In this document: positions 23,301 through 36,025 of the stretch, piece by piece | Layout: every line of letters starts with the position of its first letter | Numbering within the stretch: the first letter of the stretch is position 1 | Assembly (NCBI RefSeq): GCF_019578655.1 | Contig: NC_063257.1 | Coordinates: 1,240,001 to 1,304,000 of the forward strand | Direction of reading: 5' to 3' | Length of the DNA: 64,000 nt | DNA from: Ricinus communis | Taxonomy: Eukaryota > Streptophyta > Magnoliopsida > Malpighiales > Euphorbiaceae | Made by a program: the position numbers and the translations under genes | Notes under the pieces: generated by a model | Told to the model about the DNA's origin: nothing | Seen by the model: only the letters and a program-made list of their open reading frames with translations | The model's database searches: none

Positions 23301-23807
23301 AATGAGTATAGAAAAATGATTGTGCTTGGGATCTCCATGATAAGGTATCTTGTTATTCTTTTTGTTGGTTGAATATTGTGTCAGGACTGCTGGTGATTTA
23401 CATACTCTGGTGTATTATCAATGGCAAAATTGACCTTGAAGTCCTAGCATGTTCCATCTTATCGCATCATTTCAGAAAAGAGTCCGATTTAAATTTGTTA
23501 ACTGATTGGTTTTATTTATTTGTTTTATAGCATTTCAATACTCATGGCACACCAGTCAAGTCATCTCTTCTAGCTGATTATCCATGGAGTCCAAGATGGG
23601 AAATATCACAAATGGCAGAGCGTATCTTGTAAGTTCACTATATCCTTAGTGTACAATCATTTTGCATTTTCTGCCTTTTGTTTAGGCATCCTGGTTTTTA
23701 ATCAGATTTTTTTGAATGCTTTTGTCTGCGGGAATATTAGTGACTTTTTGGTGGACGAATCCCTGAACTTCAAAAGGCACTGCAACGAACCCCAAGTACA
23801 ACACTAG
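20397..23807 (+). CDS. BRE: BRE/BRCC45 homologue, BRISC and BRCA1-A complex subunit
   Basis: Thirteen exons join in frame to 379 residues (human BRE 383): 20397-20474, 20663-20753, 20852-21041, 21133-21223, 21321-21356, 21484-21582, 21717-21847, 21969-22017, 22109-22198, 22283-22336, 22859-22924, 23531-23628, 23741-23807. All introns are GT-AG. Recognised by LNHYTHAIKVEQVWSGSKYYP, LDRFTLLIPYCLDYLKWDIIYN, FPLAAPDVIFGPEDE, PLMDMNINKMVFACPWRHPQ, the PPWLDGMCMAEYLPNLEELLQRQ region and the C-terminus FLVDESLNFKRHCNE. BRE is a scaffold built of UEV-like (ubiquitin E2 variant) folds that lacks the E2 catalytic cysteine and bridges subunits of the K63-specific deubiquitinase complexes BRISC and BRCA1-A, acting in DNA repair. 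The start is the first ATG with a family-like N-terminus; no lesions seen. Confidence 0.93.
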
Positions 23808-24074
23808 AGCAGAGCTCTGAGAGGCCGTCATTGTGACTTGCACATTTCCACCATGCAAGTTGTGTAATCCTAGCTCACTGAAACATTTTGTTGGTAGTGT
23901 AGTCGTCATGTGTTGTAATTAGTTTAATGCCTGTTTACCTTGTTATTCATCCAAAAAACATTATCGTGTTTGATATGTTTCTTGGGTACTATACAGAAAT
24001 GATGGAAACTATCAAAATGGAAAACAGGGCCGATAGTAGCTCTACCATTTTCAATCGAGTGTGCTAATTCTTTA

Positions 24075-24275
24075 AGGTTCTCCTCGTGTGTGGAAAAGAA
24101 AAGGGCTGGATGAGGGCTTATTATATACAGTTAAGTGGTGCATATGGCAATTTGAAGGTTGCTATAATTTGTACCAGAAGATCTTTCAGGTTCTCCTCAT
24201 GTGTGGAAAGAAAAGGGCAGTATGAGGGCTCATTATATGTACAGGTTAAGTGGCGCAAAATGGCAACTCGATATG
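24075..24275. repeat. Tandem duplication, unit about 113 bp
   Basis: The segment starting AGGTTCTCCTCGTGTGTGG at 24075 recurs as AGGTTCTCCTCATGTGTGG at 24188. Each copy continues with GAAAAGGGC, TGAGGGCT, ATTATAT and TTAAGTGG-GC blocks for about 80 bases. It lies between BRE and beta-tubulin, with no obvious function. Confidence 0.75.
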
Positions 24276-24279
24276 AAGG

Positions 24280-25136
24280 TGGCCGTAGTTTGTTGTTCAT
24301 CAACTTCCAACACCAGGAGGTCTTGACGAGAGGGTAGGTTGGGATTATCCTTCTACGTGCATTATGCAAATTTCCCCGCAATGACTTAGTATTGAAAAGG
24401 ATTGATTATGGATGGATGGTCTATGATGGACCACAAACACAAGTATTCCCCAGAAACAATCTATCTATGGTTGAAAAATGATGAAGGATGGGTTAGGTAG
24501 GGCTACCACATTCCTTCAAGAAGTGGGCATTTGGTTTTTCAGTCCCTTTCAGGCTAAGATCAACCATCCATCCATCCCACTCCCATACTAACACCCGTAA
24601 CCCATCTAAATTCCAATTCATTTCCCGGGCGGGGCATCTCTCGGGAACGACCCGAATCCGGTTCGGAGGTACGATCCGGCGTCTCCATCTTTGGCACGTG
24701 CAGATCCACCATGACGTAAAAACATAACGACTACTCTACCACTGCATAATTAAAGAAACAAACACCGACATGCCCGAGTAGATGTAGATCTCAGCACAGA
24801 GATCCCATCCCATAACGCACAGAGCCACAGGCGTGGCGAATATTGTGGGTCCCATCGTCTTAACGTGCGCACCCCCTTAACACAGTTAGTTGGTGTATGT
24901 ATCTACTCTCTCTCTCATGATATGCGGCTGTGGTACATATGACATTAACATAAGATACTTCAAAATATCCCGCCCTTCTATTTTTACCATCTTAGCCTCC
25001 GATTTTCCCTCCTTTCTCTCTCTTCATATACCCTGTCTTTTCTCCTTCTCTTTCTCATTTTTTGCCCCAGCAACCAAAATTCAAAGCCAAACAGTACCTT
25101 ATTTTCTAAATCTTAAAAAAAAAAAAAAATCAGAAA
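24280..25136. other. Intergenic DNA and beta-tubulin promoter/leader
   Basis: From about 24600 the DNA becomes more GC-rich and holds CACGTG (near 24696) and ACGTGCG-type words. Near 24900-25060 it turns CT-rich (CTCTCTCTC), as is common in leaders of highly expressed plant genes. A poly-A run sits just before the tubulin start. No protein gene seen. Confidence 0.5.
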
Positions 25137-27972
25137 ATGAGAGAGATCTTGCACGTTCAAGGAGGCCAATGTGGAAACCAAATTGGCTCCAAATTCTGGG
25201 AAGTTATTTGCGACGAGCATGGTGTTGATCCTACCGGACGCTATAACGGAGACGGTTCTTCCGATCTCCAACTCGAGAGAATCAATGTGTATTACAATGA
25301 AGCTTCCGGTGGGCGTTATGTACCTAGGGCTGTTCTTATGGATCTTGAACCTGGCACTATGGATAGTATCAGATCCGGTCCTTACGGACAGATCTTTAGG
25401 CCTGATAACTTCGTGTTTGGCCAATCTGGTGCTGGTAATAATTGGGCTAAAGGTCATTACACTGAGGGAGCCGAGTTGATTGATGCTGTTCTTGATGTTG
25501 TTCGTAAAGAGGCTGAGAATTGTGATTGCTTGCAAGGTCTGATTTCGCTTTTCATTTCCCTTTCCTATTTTCTGTGAGATCTGAATTGAATAGTTAAAGA
25601 ATTTGCAAACAGCATATTCATTTGATTATTTCTTTTGCAATTTTTACTGTTTAAAGGTTTTTGGTTTCTATTTTATCCAATTTATGCTTTTCTTTTTCTC
25701 TCTAGACTCATATGTTGATTATGGAATCTGCTTCTTTTAGCATTTGCCTTTTCTCTGCAATTATTGCTGTGTTGATATTGTTTTTTCTTATGTCGTAGTT
25801 ATGGAAAGAGTCTGCCTCTTTTTTTCAGCTACTTCACTTTTTCCATTGTTGAAGTTTTGGTAAAAAGTTTTGGTGTCATTTTCATATGCTTCTTTTTTGA
25901 GGTTTTTCTTTTTGTTATTTTATCTTTTACCGGTTAATCCGCCAATACGACTAACCAATCATCTTTAATTTTTCTTTTAGTGTTATAGCGATGACTCTTT
26001 AAACATGAATGGTCTGCGTGTCTTTATTATATTATATATTATTTTATGTATTACAGGCCGGACTATTTCGGTGCTCAATTAATTATGTTTCGTTGTTGCT
26101 ATGCCATGATAACTCTTAGCTGTATAAGTAGGCCCCAGTTTTTGTCTGGTGTGGAAGCCATAAGGGACCCAATATTTCAGATACTCTTATGATAAAGATA
26201 AGATATAAGCAGATCTAATGTAATAGTATCCAGTTTTTAATATCATATCATCACTGTTATGATGGGCCTGATTGGCCCAACACTATAACCGCACCGACAT
26301 GTTCTCTTTTTACATTAGCATGCTGTCAGGGAAAAGTTTATGCAAAAAGGTCGCAATACTATTATTTACTCAAATCATTCACTTATAATTATGGCATCGA
26401 CAGGAAATTTAGTGTAGTTCAAAGTGAAAATAAAGAATTAGCATGGAAATGAGTGTCAGTTTCTCTTTTTCTCTAATATTCAGTCATGAAAAGAATATTG
26501 TGGCTTGCTAATCAAAATAAAGAAATAAATAGTGGCTTGGCTTGATTTCAAAATGTGTCTCTGGATTTATGATTGCAGCTTCTGGATCTGCACCTGAATT
26601 AGAGTAACCATTAGTATGATCTTTGATACTAAATGCATGACTTGACAGTCACTGTAGTTATGATTGACACCTAACAGAGTGGCCAAAGACATACTTGCTC
26701 ACCGGGTCACAGATTAATTTTGCACAAGTTTCGTTTGCCTTGGGATTTTTCTTGGGAATATGCGACCGCTTCTTATTTTGATTATACTGATTAACCTTTT
26801 TTGAGTATGGAGAGAGATCCTTCAATTTGAAGTCCCCAGGAATCCTCAAATATCTGGCAGTTTGGTGAAGTCTTAAGTATTTTGTTTTTACTTCGGGATC
26901 AGTATATAGAACTCATTTGTTTCAATATATTTTGACCAGGCTTTCAGGTATGCCACTCGCTTGGAGGAGGAACAGGTTCCGGTATGGGTACTCTACTTAT
27001 TTCGAAGATCAGAGAGGAATACCCAGACAGGATGATGCTTACATTCTCTGTTTTCCCCTCACCGAAGGTTTCAGACACAGTTGTAGAACCTTACAATGCC
27101 ACTCTCTCTGTGCATCAGTTGGTAGAGAATGCTGATGAATGTATGGTACTTGACAATGAAGCGCTTTATGACATATGCTTCAGGACTCTGAAGCTCAGCA
27201 CTCCAAGCTGTGAGTTGTAAATTGTTTCTATATAAATATCATAAGATGAAATGCATGGATATTAATCTTGGCCTTTTTGTAATTGAATTGTGCAGTTGGT
27301 GACCTGAACCACTTGATCTCTGCTACTATGAGTGGTGTAACATGCTGCCTGAGGTTCCCTGGACAGCTCAATTCAGATCTTCGCAAGCTGGCTGTAAACC
27401 TGATACCTTTTCCACGTCTCCACTTCTTTATGGTAGGGTTTGCACCACTCACTTCTCGTGGATCCCAGCAGTACATTTCCCTCACTGTTCCAGAGCTTAC
27501 TCAGCAAATGTGGGATGCCAAGAACATGATGTGTGCTGCTGACCCTCGCCATGGCCGCTACTTGACTGCCTCAGCTATGTTTAGGGGAAAGATGAGCACC
27601 AAGGAGGTTGATGAACAGATGATCAATGTGCAGAATAAGAATTCATCGTACTTCGTGGAGTGGATTCCAAACAATGTGAAGTCTAGTGTGTGTGATATTC
27701 CTCCGAAGGGTTTGAGAATGGCATCAACTTTTGTGGGGAACTCTACATCCATCCAGGAAATGTTCAGGCGGGTGAGTGAGCAGTTCACAGCCATGTTTCG
27801 TCGCAAGGCTTTCTTGCACTGGTATACTGGGGAAGGCATGGATGAGATGGAGTTCACTGAAGCAGAGAGCAACATGAACGATTTGGTGGCAGAGTACCAG
27901 CAATACCAGGATGCAACTGCTGAGGAGGATGTTGAATATGAGGAGGGCGATGAGGAGAATTATGAGGGTTAA
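25137..27972 (+). CDS. TUB: Beta-tubulin, 448 aa
   Basis: Three exons (25137-25536, 26940-27209, 27296-27972) with GT-AG introns give 448 residues, the usual length. Beta-tubulin pairs with alpha-tubulin to form microtubules, binding exchangeable GTP. The N-terminus is MREI, the tetrapeptide through which beta-tubulin mRNA level is autoregulated in animals. The GTP-binding loop GGGTGSGMG is encoded at the start of exon 2 (about 140-148), and the C-terminus is the acidic, tyrosine-containing tail [16 protein letters not shown] that recruits microtubule-associated proteins. Intron positions after codons 133 and 223 match the usual plant TUB gene structure. Intron 1 is long (1403 bp) and T-rich and may carry regulatory elements, as reported for other plant tubulin introns. 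No lesions. Confidence 0.98.
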
Positions 27973-28917
27973 GAAACTAACGGCAGGTTCTCAAGAGTCG
28001 GAATGAGGTTTGATGAGTCGCCCTATCCTGCTCTTATATCTACTACTTACGTGGCTGTCAGTGTCTTATTTACTGTTTCGAGCTTGTGTTTCCTAAGGTG
28101 ATATTTGTTGGTTTTTTCAGTCAAGCATTTGAATAATTGAATTTCATGTTTGATTCTATATGCTTAGAAAAAAGGGGGTTGAATATTTTGTTGCTTTTTC
28201 CTTGGCACTTTTTTGAAAGTGTTAGAGAATTACTCGCGAGTTGGGGATGTGTAATGTGAATTGAATGCAAATTACATGGATGTTAAATACCCTACCAATG
28301 AAGTTCTTCTGTATAATTATTGCGTTTTCTTATCCATAGTGTTGATTGCTTCATTTCTTTCAATGTAATGCTTATTAGGCTTTAACATGTAAGGTGCTGG
28401 TGGGTTTCTTCAAGAATGATGACATTTTTGTTGCCCAGGCGAGGAACTATGAGAATTCAATTTAGTTCTAATTTAGCCCTAAATAGTTATATGAAATATT
28501 AATTAGTTTTAATGTTTAAGAGGAAATAAATCAATACTTGGTAATTATTTTCCGGAGTATTAATCTCCATTTATAAATAAGAAAACTTTTTATAGAACAG
28601 GGAAACAGTTTCCGGATGGTCAAGATCCTCTCTCACTCCATGGAAGATTACAGCCACGTGCTATGAGTTCTTTGCGGAAACTGTTTTATGGAGCAGGGCA
28701 GCGAGCAACTGGAGAATGGGCATATTACCTGGTTTTTGGCATTGGCGACTAACTTTCGTTCTTTTTGGCAGAGTGACAGCTCAGATTGTGACCCTTGATG
28801 ACTCAGTCTCCGCACCGCAAGTCAGTTATTAAGCAAACACTTCTCTCATAATGAGCTGGGCCTTAGTCCACTGTAAAAATTTTAAATTAACAAGAAAACA
28901 GTGTGTGTGTATATATA
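27973..28917. other. Beta-tubulin 3' UTR and flank
   Basis: 3' UTR with several AATAA-like words, then intergenic DNA ending in a GT/TA-rich microsatellite (GTGTGTGTGTATATATA, 28901-28917) that borders the inverted-repeat element. No gene seen. Confidence 0.5.
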
Positions 28918-30887
28918 GGGAGAAGGTGCATTTTTGCTGTTAACGTTTGGTGCGAAGTGCACATTTGCCACTTAACTATATTTGGAAGCATTTTAAGCAT
29001 AAGATTTGGCAAAAACAACTATTTAAGTCCCTCTTTTAATTATCAACTTAACAGAAACTCAATCTGTTAGTCAAATGGCGATGTGGAATAAAAAGAAATG
29101 TATTACAAATAAAATAAATTCTCTCTTTTTCCAGCTTTATCCTATGTCCTTTTTCCTTCCATTATCACTGTGTATTATTTTCTCCTCTCTGTTTTCTTCA
29201 CCATTAATATCTCAAAACTCAAGTGAACTCTTTCTCCAAAGTGAGTTAGCATCGTCGATGACAGCTTGAATTATTTTTGCAGTAGACAATGATGGCTTAA
29301 GCTCTCATCACGATATTCAGCATTCATCTCACTATTAGAATAAGTAAGAAGTAGGGGTGAGGATCTAACAGAATGCACACTGTTACTCCTTGCATTCCCA
29401 TAAACCTTATTGCTACTTTTTGCTTCTGAGTTTACAGGATTGAAGCATGGATTCTTCTATGCTTGTACGAATTACTTTTGGGACTTTTCTGAATGTTCCC
29501 TTTCTATGTCTCTTTTTGCATTTTTAAGTTTATTTTTGGTTCTTCTATTTAATTAATTAATTAATACTATAATGCTTTACTAATAATTCTCAGATTTTAT
29601 TCTTAATGAAAAAAATATGTGAAGTATATATAGTATTGCAAGTGCTTGACCTCTAGGAATGCCAGTTTTCAAGTCCAATTCAATGTTATTCAGGACTGTG
29701 TAGAGGAAAAAAATTAGCTAACTAAATAATCATATATATTAAGTTAGCATATAATTAAAGTTTTTTAACATAAAATATTTTTGGACAGAGGATTACAGTT
29801 AGATAGCTTCCAAATAGAAAATAAAAACCAAAAATATACTTTATAATTATATATATTAATAGCTGAAGGAAAGTATGACAGAATATGATGGGAATCCAAG
29901 TTCAAAGTTTAAAGAGAACATCCATCTTCTTACTTCAATCTTTGAACGATCCGAATTTGTGGATTAAATTGGTAATTTCTAGTTTTCTTCTAATTCACCT
30001 TATCATAGTATTTTTGCTATTGGAGAGTTAATTGATAAAACCTACAATTCCCATCAGAATAGTATGGTAAAACTGAAAGCTCATATCCATGCTAGACAAT
30101 TCTGCTGCACGAAATTTATTAGGAGGTGATTTTTATGATGAAGCTGATTTCAAGATTGGCTTTGAGTTGGGGTTTGCAGTGTACTATTTTTACTAAATGG
30201 ATCCAAAATCCAGCTGTCATTTTGACCATCATACTTGAGCACTGCATCCTGTATAGTTATTCCATAGAGTTACTTAACTGAAGGATATCACAGAGCGAGT
30301 CCACCATTATATGATTTCTTTCTTTATTCATGTTGCTAGCATAATTGCATTCCCTGGTCTGGAAGGGTTAATGATTTTTACTTTTATAAAAATAGATAAT
30401 AAGGAGACAAGTTATAAATTGACTAAAGAATCTTTAAACACAAATGTGTACAATTAGTTTCCTTAAAAAATAAAAAACACTTGCAAGTGACTAACAAAAA
30501 ATTTTGGAGCCAAAAAACAGAACATTTCAAGAAATAGAGAGAGAAAAAATAAATAAATAAATATTTATATAATATATAAGAAACGTTCGCACTTGAGACC
30601 TATAGGCTAAAAAGAGAGAAAAATGGTGAGAAAGATGGATAGAGAGAGAGCTATAGAAGAGTGAGTAAAGAAGATCGTTGGAGAAGAAACATAATGGTTT
30701 GTTAGTTAATGAGCAATGAGTTCCTCTTTGTCCATATCAGTATTTACACGCCGTTTTCTTCAATCAAAAAGAGGGGGCAATATAACAGAAAAACCATATT
30801 CTCCAAGTTAAATGTCTCTAAGATTAGTTAGGGGGCATATTTGTACCTTGAGGCTAACTTCAAGGGCGAAAATGTACCTTCTTTCTC
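28918..30887. mobile_element. Non-autonomous DNA-transposon-like element with long imperfect terminal inverted repeats
   Basis: The left end reads GGGAGAAGGTGCATTTTTGC... and continues through ...AAGTGCACATTTGCCAC. The reverse complement of the right end reads GAGAAAGAAGGTACATTTTCGC... and continues through ...AAGGTACAAATATGCCCCC, then TAACTA in both. The match extends over about 60 bases with small gaps, and weaker similarity continues inward. Both ends abut TATATATA, a possible 8-9 bp target duplication but low-complexity. Inside are only short open frames and no transposase. Long TIRs with such 'aaggtgcatttttgc' ends suggest a Mutator-like or hAT-like non-autonomous element; the superfamily is not proven. 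Confidence 0.55.
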
Positions 30888-31297
30888 TATATATATGTTT
30901 TTAGTCTTCCCTATAATATAAAGCATCATCGGCATTAGATATTGCCTCCTCCTGCTTTCCTTTTCAATTCTTTTTTTTTGTTTTTTTGGCCACAATTGCA
31001 TCACGTATCCCTTTTCCGATATGATACGTGGACCCATTCTATCATATTTATTTAATGGCCTTAAATGTCTGTCAAAGTAATAACCATAATAAATGAAAAT
31101 AAGAATACCAATTGTTTGTGAGAAAGCAGAAGTAAAAAAGAAAATAGACAGTTAGCTATCTGAGCCAATAAATACATTTCTGGACTGTTATGAAAAGAAA
31201 AATATATGGAAAAATTGATTTCATCAAAATAATATTTAGGAGAATAAATGGGAAAGCTCTTAATTACAATTTGATAGAAACTCAACTAGGGCCTAGA

Positions 31298-31333
<36 letters not shown>

Positions 31334-31373
31334 GTGACAAAAAGCTAAAAAATAAAGAAAAATAAATGATAAA
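30888..31373. repeat. Intergenic DNA with a (TA)n microsatellite
   Basis: (TA)16 at 31301-31332; otherwise AT-rich DNA forming the 3' flank of the minus-strand coiled-coil gene. No gene seen. Confidence 0.7.
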
Positions 31374-32851
31374 CTATGATCTATGGGATTGGGAGAGACG
31401 TAACTTAATACAAGCAGAGCTAGAATGTTTATCCCTACAAATTAGCATTCTTCTCTGTCTAGCTTTAGCTGCCATGGCTTTAGTAAAACTCTTATTCATA
31501 TCATCAACTGTTTGCTGGGCAAATTCCATCATCCAAAAAGACTCTCCAGGTCCACTACATGCATTGAGATCAGGAACACTACTTGGGTTCACCGTCTCAA
31601 TGTTCATGCCCAATCCACTTCTTGATTGAAATAAGGGCACATTCTTGCCATATGGGTAGTACGACGGATAGCTCTCACTCGTTTCTACTTTATTTGCAGT
31701 CCTTTCTATGATGAACGGTTTCTGATCAATCACAACCTGTACACCGTCGTCATCTGCAGTGGTAGCCGGTGTAACCTCCAGAGTCAGTCCAGCGCTTGCC
31801 TTCACTTTCGTTTGAGGCTTTTCTCTTCCAATATTGTCAATGCCAAGACTTAGCTGCAAAATTGTTAACATTTGTAAAGAAAATAGTTAGTAAAGACCTC
31901 ATCCCCTCAAAAAGAAACAGAAGCTAAAAAAGATAATGAAAACAAAATAGTAAAATTCATTCATAAGAGAAAATTAGGAGAATAATAAAATAATAACCTC
32001 CTGTTTCCTTGTTTGCAGCCACAAATTCCTTTCTTTCATCTGCTGGTAATAGCGCTTGGTCTGCTCTATCTCCTGATAGATTTTCACAATTAGCATTACT
32101 GTATTCTTTTCTTTCGGCAAAAGGATTAAAGAGAGGAAGAGAAAAAATATGGCAGGCATGGAAAAACAGGAAAGTGACAATTTGTTGAAATAAGAAAAAA
32201 ATTCTCACCTTTATCAGCAATTCATTGCTTTGAGTATACTCTTGTATAATCTCCAGCAACTCCTCTTTCGTCTGCAAATATAAATCAATTCACAGATCGG
32301 TAAAAAGAAACTGTGAAATCTAATAACTGTAAAAAAAATTAAAAATCAACCCCAATTGTCAAAACGCCAAAACACTTAAAACCCATCAAAGAAAATCCAC
32401 AGAACAGAAACAACCACGTAAGTGAACAGATAATTCTGGAGATTAATGAAGTAAAAACAGAAAGTCCACGGGAGCGTACCTTCTTAACAGAGAGTTTTCT
32501 TTTTAGACGCTTAGGCTTGTCATCAGATTCACTAGGACAGAAAGCGAGGGGCGTTGCAGGGCTCGAAGCCTCGCCTTTAACGGCGGGTTTCTTGGGCTCA
32601 ATTTCTCGAACTACTGGTAGTGGTGGTGGTGGTGGTGGGGACGTATTGAGTGTCGGTGTTGGTGATGGTGAAGATAAAGAAACGCGGCGCTGACTGAAGT
32701 AGTCATCGGTAGATCTCTTCCTTTTAGTACCCCAAGAAGGGAATAATGAAAGTTTATGCTCAGCTTCGATCAGATGAGGAAGCTCAAGCAAGATTGCAGC
32801 CACTTCCATCTCATCCTTACTCTCAACAGGACTGCTACTTCTCTCTTTCAT
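31374..32851 (-). CDS. Uncharacterised plant coiled-coil protein with N-terminal EVAAILLEL motif, 329 aa
   Basis: Four exons on the minus strand join in frame: 32851-32480, 32271-32209, 32072-31998 and 31853-31374. The protein has an N-terminal amphipathic motif (EMEVAAILLELPHLI, about 14-28), a basic KRKRSTDD stretch (nuclear-localisation-like), a Ser/Pro-rich segment with a run of eight prolines (about 73-80), a second basic cluster (KPKRLKRKLSVKK, about 112-124), then a helical, charged segment over exons 2-3 (KEELLEIIQEYTQ...YYQQMKERNLWLQTR) predicted to form a coiled coil, and a C-terminal region ending in basic residues. This looks like a nuclear regulatory protein, but I recognise no named family. 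A shorter gene at 40001-41010 shares the N-terminal motif and exon plan. Confidence 0.8.
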
Positions 32852-35800
32852 TCTTCTTTTCCCCCTTACTATATTAAATTACGCTTTTCTTATAAATTGT
32901 ATTTTGCTCCGAATTTCTACATAGATAGATGTAGTAATGGACAGAGGTTTGGAAAATCTCCCGGTTGAGAAAGGAGAATCCAAAAAAGGAGGAGTCTTGG
33001 GTCTTTTATGGAGAAAATAATACGAGAGAAGTGGCAGAGGAGGCAAAGATAGAGAGAGGGCGGAGGGATTGTGTCGTGTGTTGTTGCTTGGGGACGGGTT
33101 CTTGTTTGCCTATAATGGAAAAATAAAAGAAATCCAAAGTGCGGGGTGTGGTTCTGACACGTGTCGTTAAAAGGAAGATCGAAGTTGGTCTTCTTAGGGT
33201 TTTATGCAAGTCCCTCCCCCTTTTTTTTCTTTTTCCTTTTCAGTTAGGTAAAAGGAAAATAGAAATTCAGTGGATGAAGGAAAGAGTACATTTAAATGGT
33301 TGACTAAAACGGCGTAACTTTGGAAGTTCCTTTTTCTTTTTTCTCTCATTTTTATATTTTTATTAATGACAAGCTTAACAAGCTCTGAGAACTGATTTTA
33401 TTAAATTAGAATGTAATTTTACAAGCATGGATAGGATATTAATCTATTTAAAAATAATAAATTTAAATTTGATTAAAACAAATGCATCTGAATTCGTTTT
33501 AAATTCACTAAAATATTATTTTTGTTATTTAAATTCGAATAAAATTATCTATATATTATTTATGTCTTATTAGAATGTGTTTAAATTTTATAATTATTAA
33601 ACAGATTTTTAGGTATTTAAATGAATAGCCAGAACTATATCCGTTAACAATAATTAAATTATAAATTATATTAATAAAAATTAATGCAAACAAAAAGCTA
33701 CAAAATATAAATTAACTAAATTTAAATATTCAATATATTAAATATAATATAAATTTACTAAAATTTTAAATAATTAAAATAAAATAAATGTTAATTTAAT
33801 CGAGTTCAGATAACAAGTATTTGAAAATTTAAATTTGAACTTGACTCAAATTCGATACGATAGTAAAATTATATTTTAAATTTATTTATTATTATATAGA
33901 TTTTTCCATTTTATTAGAATTCGGTCGGATCGAAATTTAAAATATCCGTCAATTGGACATCCCTAAATACAAGTGTGTTTTAATAATTATTTATTATTGA
34001 TTGTTAATTATATTAACTAACTAAATTAAGTAAATTTTGTAATTTTATATAAATATATTTTCTTCACTCTAATATAGGTAATATTTTAAATATATATATA
34101 TATACTTCATATTACGTATCGTTTTAAAAAATCGATAAAGTAAAAGTTAAATAGAAAAAAGAAAATAATAAAATAAGAAATAAAACTTATAATAGTTTAA
34201 AATATTATTAAAAAAGACTATGTTGATCACATTCACTATTGTATGAAGCAACTTGTAAACTCTATTTATAATGTAACTATTTAATTATGAAAAATAAATT
34301 GTGTAGATGAGGAGTTGGGTTCATTAATTTGTTAAACAACAGAAAAATTGTTTAGTTTTTGCTATTCTTCTTTTTCTGTCTAACTCTTTCCCTCGAGTCA
34401 TTTTCTTAGAAAACAAACACTTTTGCCTCTCCGTACTACTTTATTTTATACATAGAAGCTGATAATTCCATCGTTTATTTAATAAATTAAGTGGAAGATT
34501 TAAATAATCAATGAGAATAAGGAGAAGCATAGGGTCTGGTCCAAATCAAGAAAGGGGCATTGCTAAGCAGATGCAATCAGAATTGACAATAAGCCAATCA
34601 CTTGATTACTGAGGTACAACATTAGTAAATATGGAATATTAACAAATTGTTGGCTTTTTATTGGACAAATAGAAAAAGAAATCGGAAATTGACTTCAGGT
34701 TAGTTTTTGGGCTTTCTATTAGAGAGTGTCCCATTCCCAAATTAGTGCCCATTTTAAGTTTGGCATTTTGATTGACGAATGACATTGTGGAATCTCAACC
34801 AGCAAACTTCCATTTTCTTTCCTATTTTAAGAATAGTCATTCCGAGTCTCATTTCTCAGCGTTTAATTTGCTTGAAATAATGCATATCTAAATATTTAAT
34901 TTAATTTTTAATTTAACTCATAAATATATAAATTTTATTTTTATAATTTTTAATTTAATTATAATAAACACTTGAATTTTATTTAATGATAGCATTAAAC
35001 TATCTATATATAATATATGTAAATGTATCAAATAAAAATATTTAATTATTTAATAATAATAATAATAATATAAATATTTTTAATCTTTTTTTTAATTTTT
35101 TCTATTTTAAGATTTTATTAGTACGAGATTATAAAATTTTCAATAAATAAATAAAAAAAATTATAACATTATATATAAACTTAAATTTTTACTGTCAATA
35201 ATAAATATACATATTAAAATAAAAATTATACGTAACACATGCCACTTTTTATTAAATAAAATATATATTATTATTTTTTATTTATATATATTAAAATATT
35301 AATTAAATATAATATTTTATACTAATTAATTTTATTTATATTTAAATATTTATTATCTGTAAATTTAATATTTATTTTGATTCATTTATTATTTATCATT
35401 GTTAAATATTAGTGTGAGTGCTGAACGGCGTCAATTTTTATCCATAGCTGACCGAAGGTGACCACCAAAGCACCAAAACGGTCAATAATATTATCCGACA
35501 GTTCCCTTCCAGCGGTATTTATAGTTGTTAAGAAAAGATTACTATTTATAGCAGAGAAGAAGGAAACAATGTTATAAAGAAGAGGAATTTTTTGCTACAC
35601 ATTTAATCTACATAAATACCTGTTTTTCGTAGTCTGGATTATATAATACTCACAATATTGTGTAATGATTTATTTAATTTTTAAAGTTTGAGCTGAAAAA
35701 GAAATACCACATGTTTGAATTTGTGTCTCTTTAACCCCTTAAAAATTCGTTATTTAAACAAGTCATCAATGATTATCATAGATTATTAGATTACAAAGAA

Positions 35801-36025
35801 AGAGATTTAGCAGTACGACACCGTTTAAGCTCGACAGGCTCAACAGAGATTACCCAGAAACGTCCCAACTCGAAACTCCAGACATTATACCGTTTCGATA
35901 TTTTGAAGTTGGGAACCAGAGAGGAGCGCGAGGGTTTTTACAGTAGACTTGCTCTCTCTCTCTTTCTCCCAAAAAGAAAAAAAAATCAAACCTTTTCTTC
36001 AATTTCTTTACGTCCCAAAACAAAA
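32852..36025. other. Intergenic DNA between divergent genes
   Basis: The first about 400 bases are the promoter and leader of the minus-strand coiled-coil gene (CT/GA-rich). From about 33360 to 35400 the DNA is highly AT-rich, including an (AAT)n tract near 35053-35070 and many TTAAAT words, with no coding pattern. From 35400 it becomes the promoter and leader of the lysine-rich protein gene, with a CT-rich tract near 35949-35968. Confidence 0.55.

Noticed and set aside
25171..25535. Long frames on both strands inside beta-tubulin exon 1
   Set aside because: They are shadows of the conserved tubulin frame.
35903..36025. In-frame N-terminal extension of the lysine-rich protein
   Set aside because: The extra 41 residues are encoded by the CT-rich leader and look unlike the protein body; ATG 36026 is preferred.
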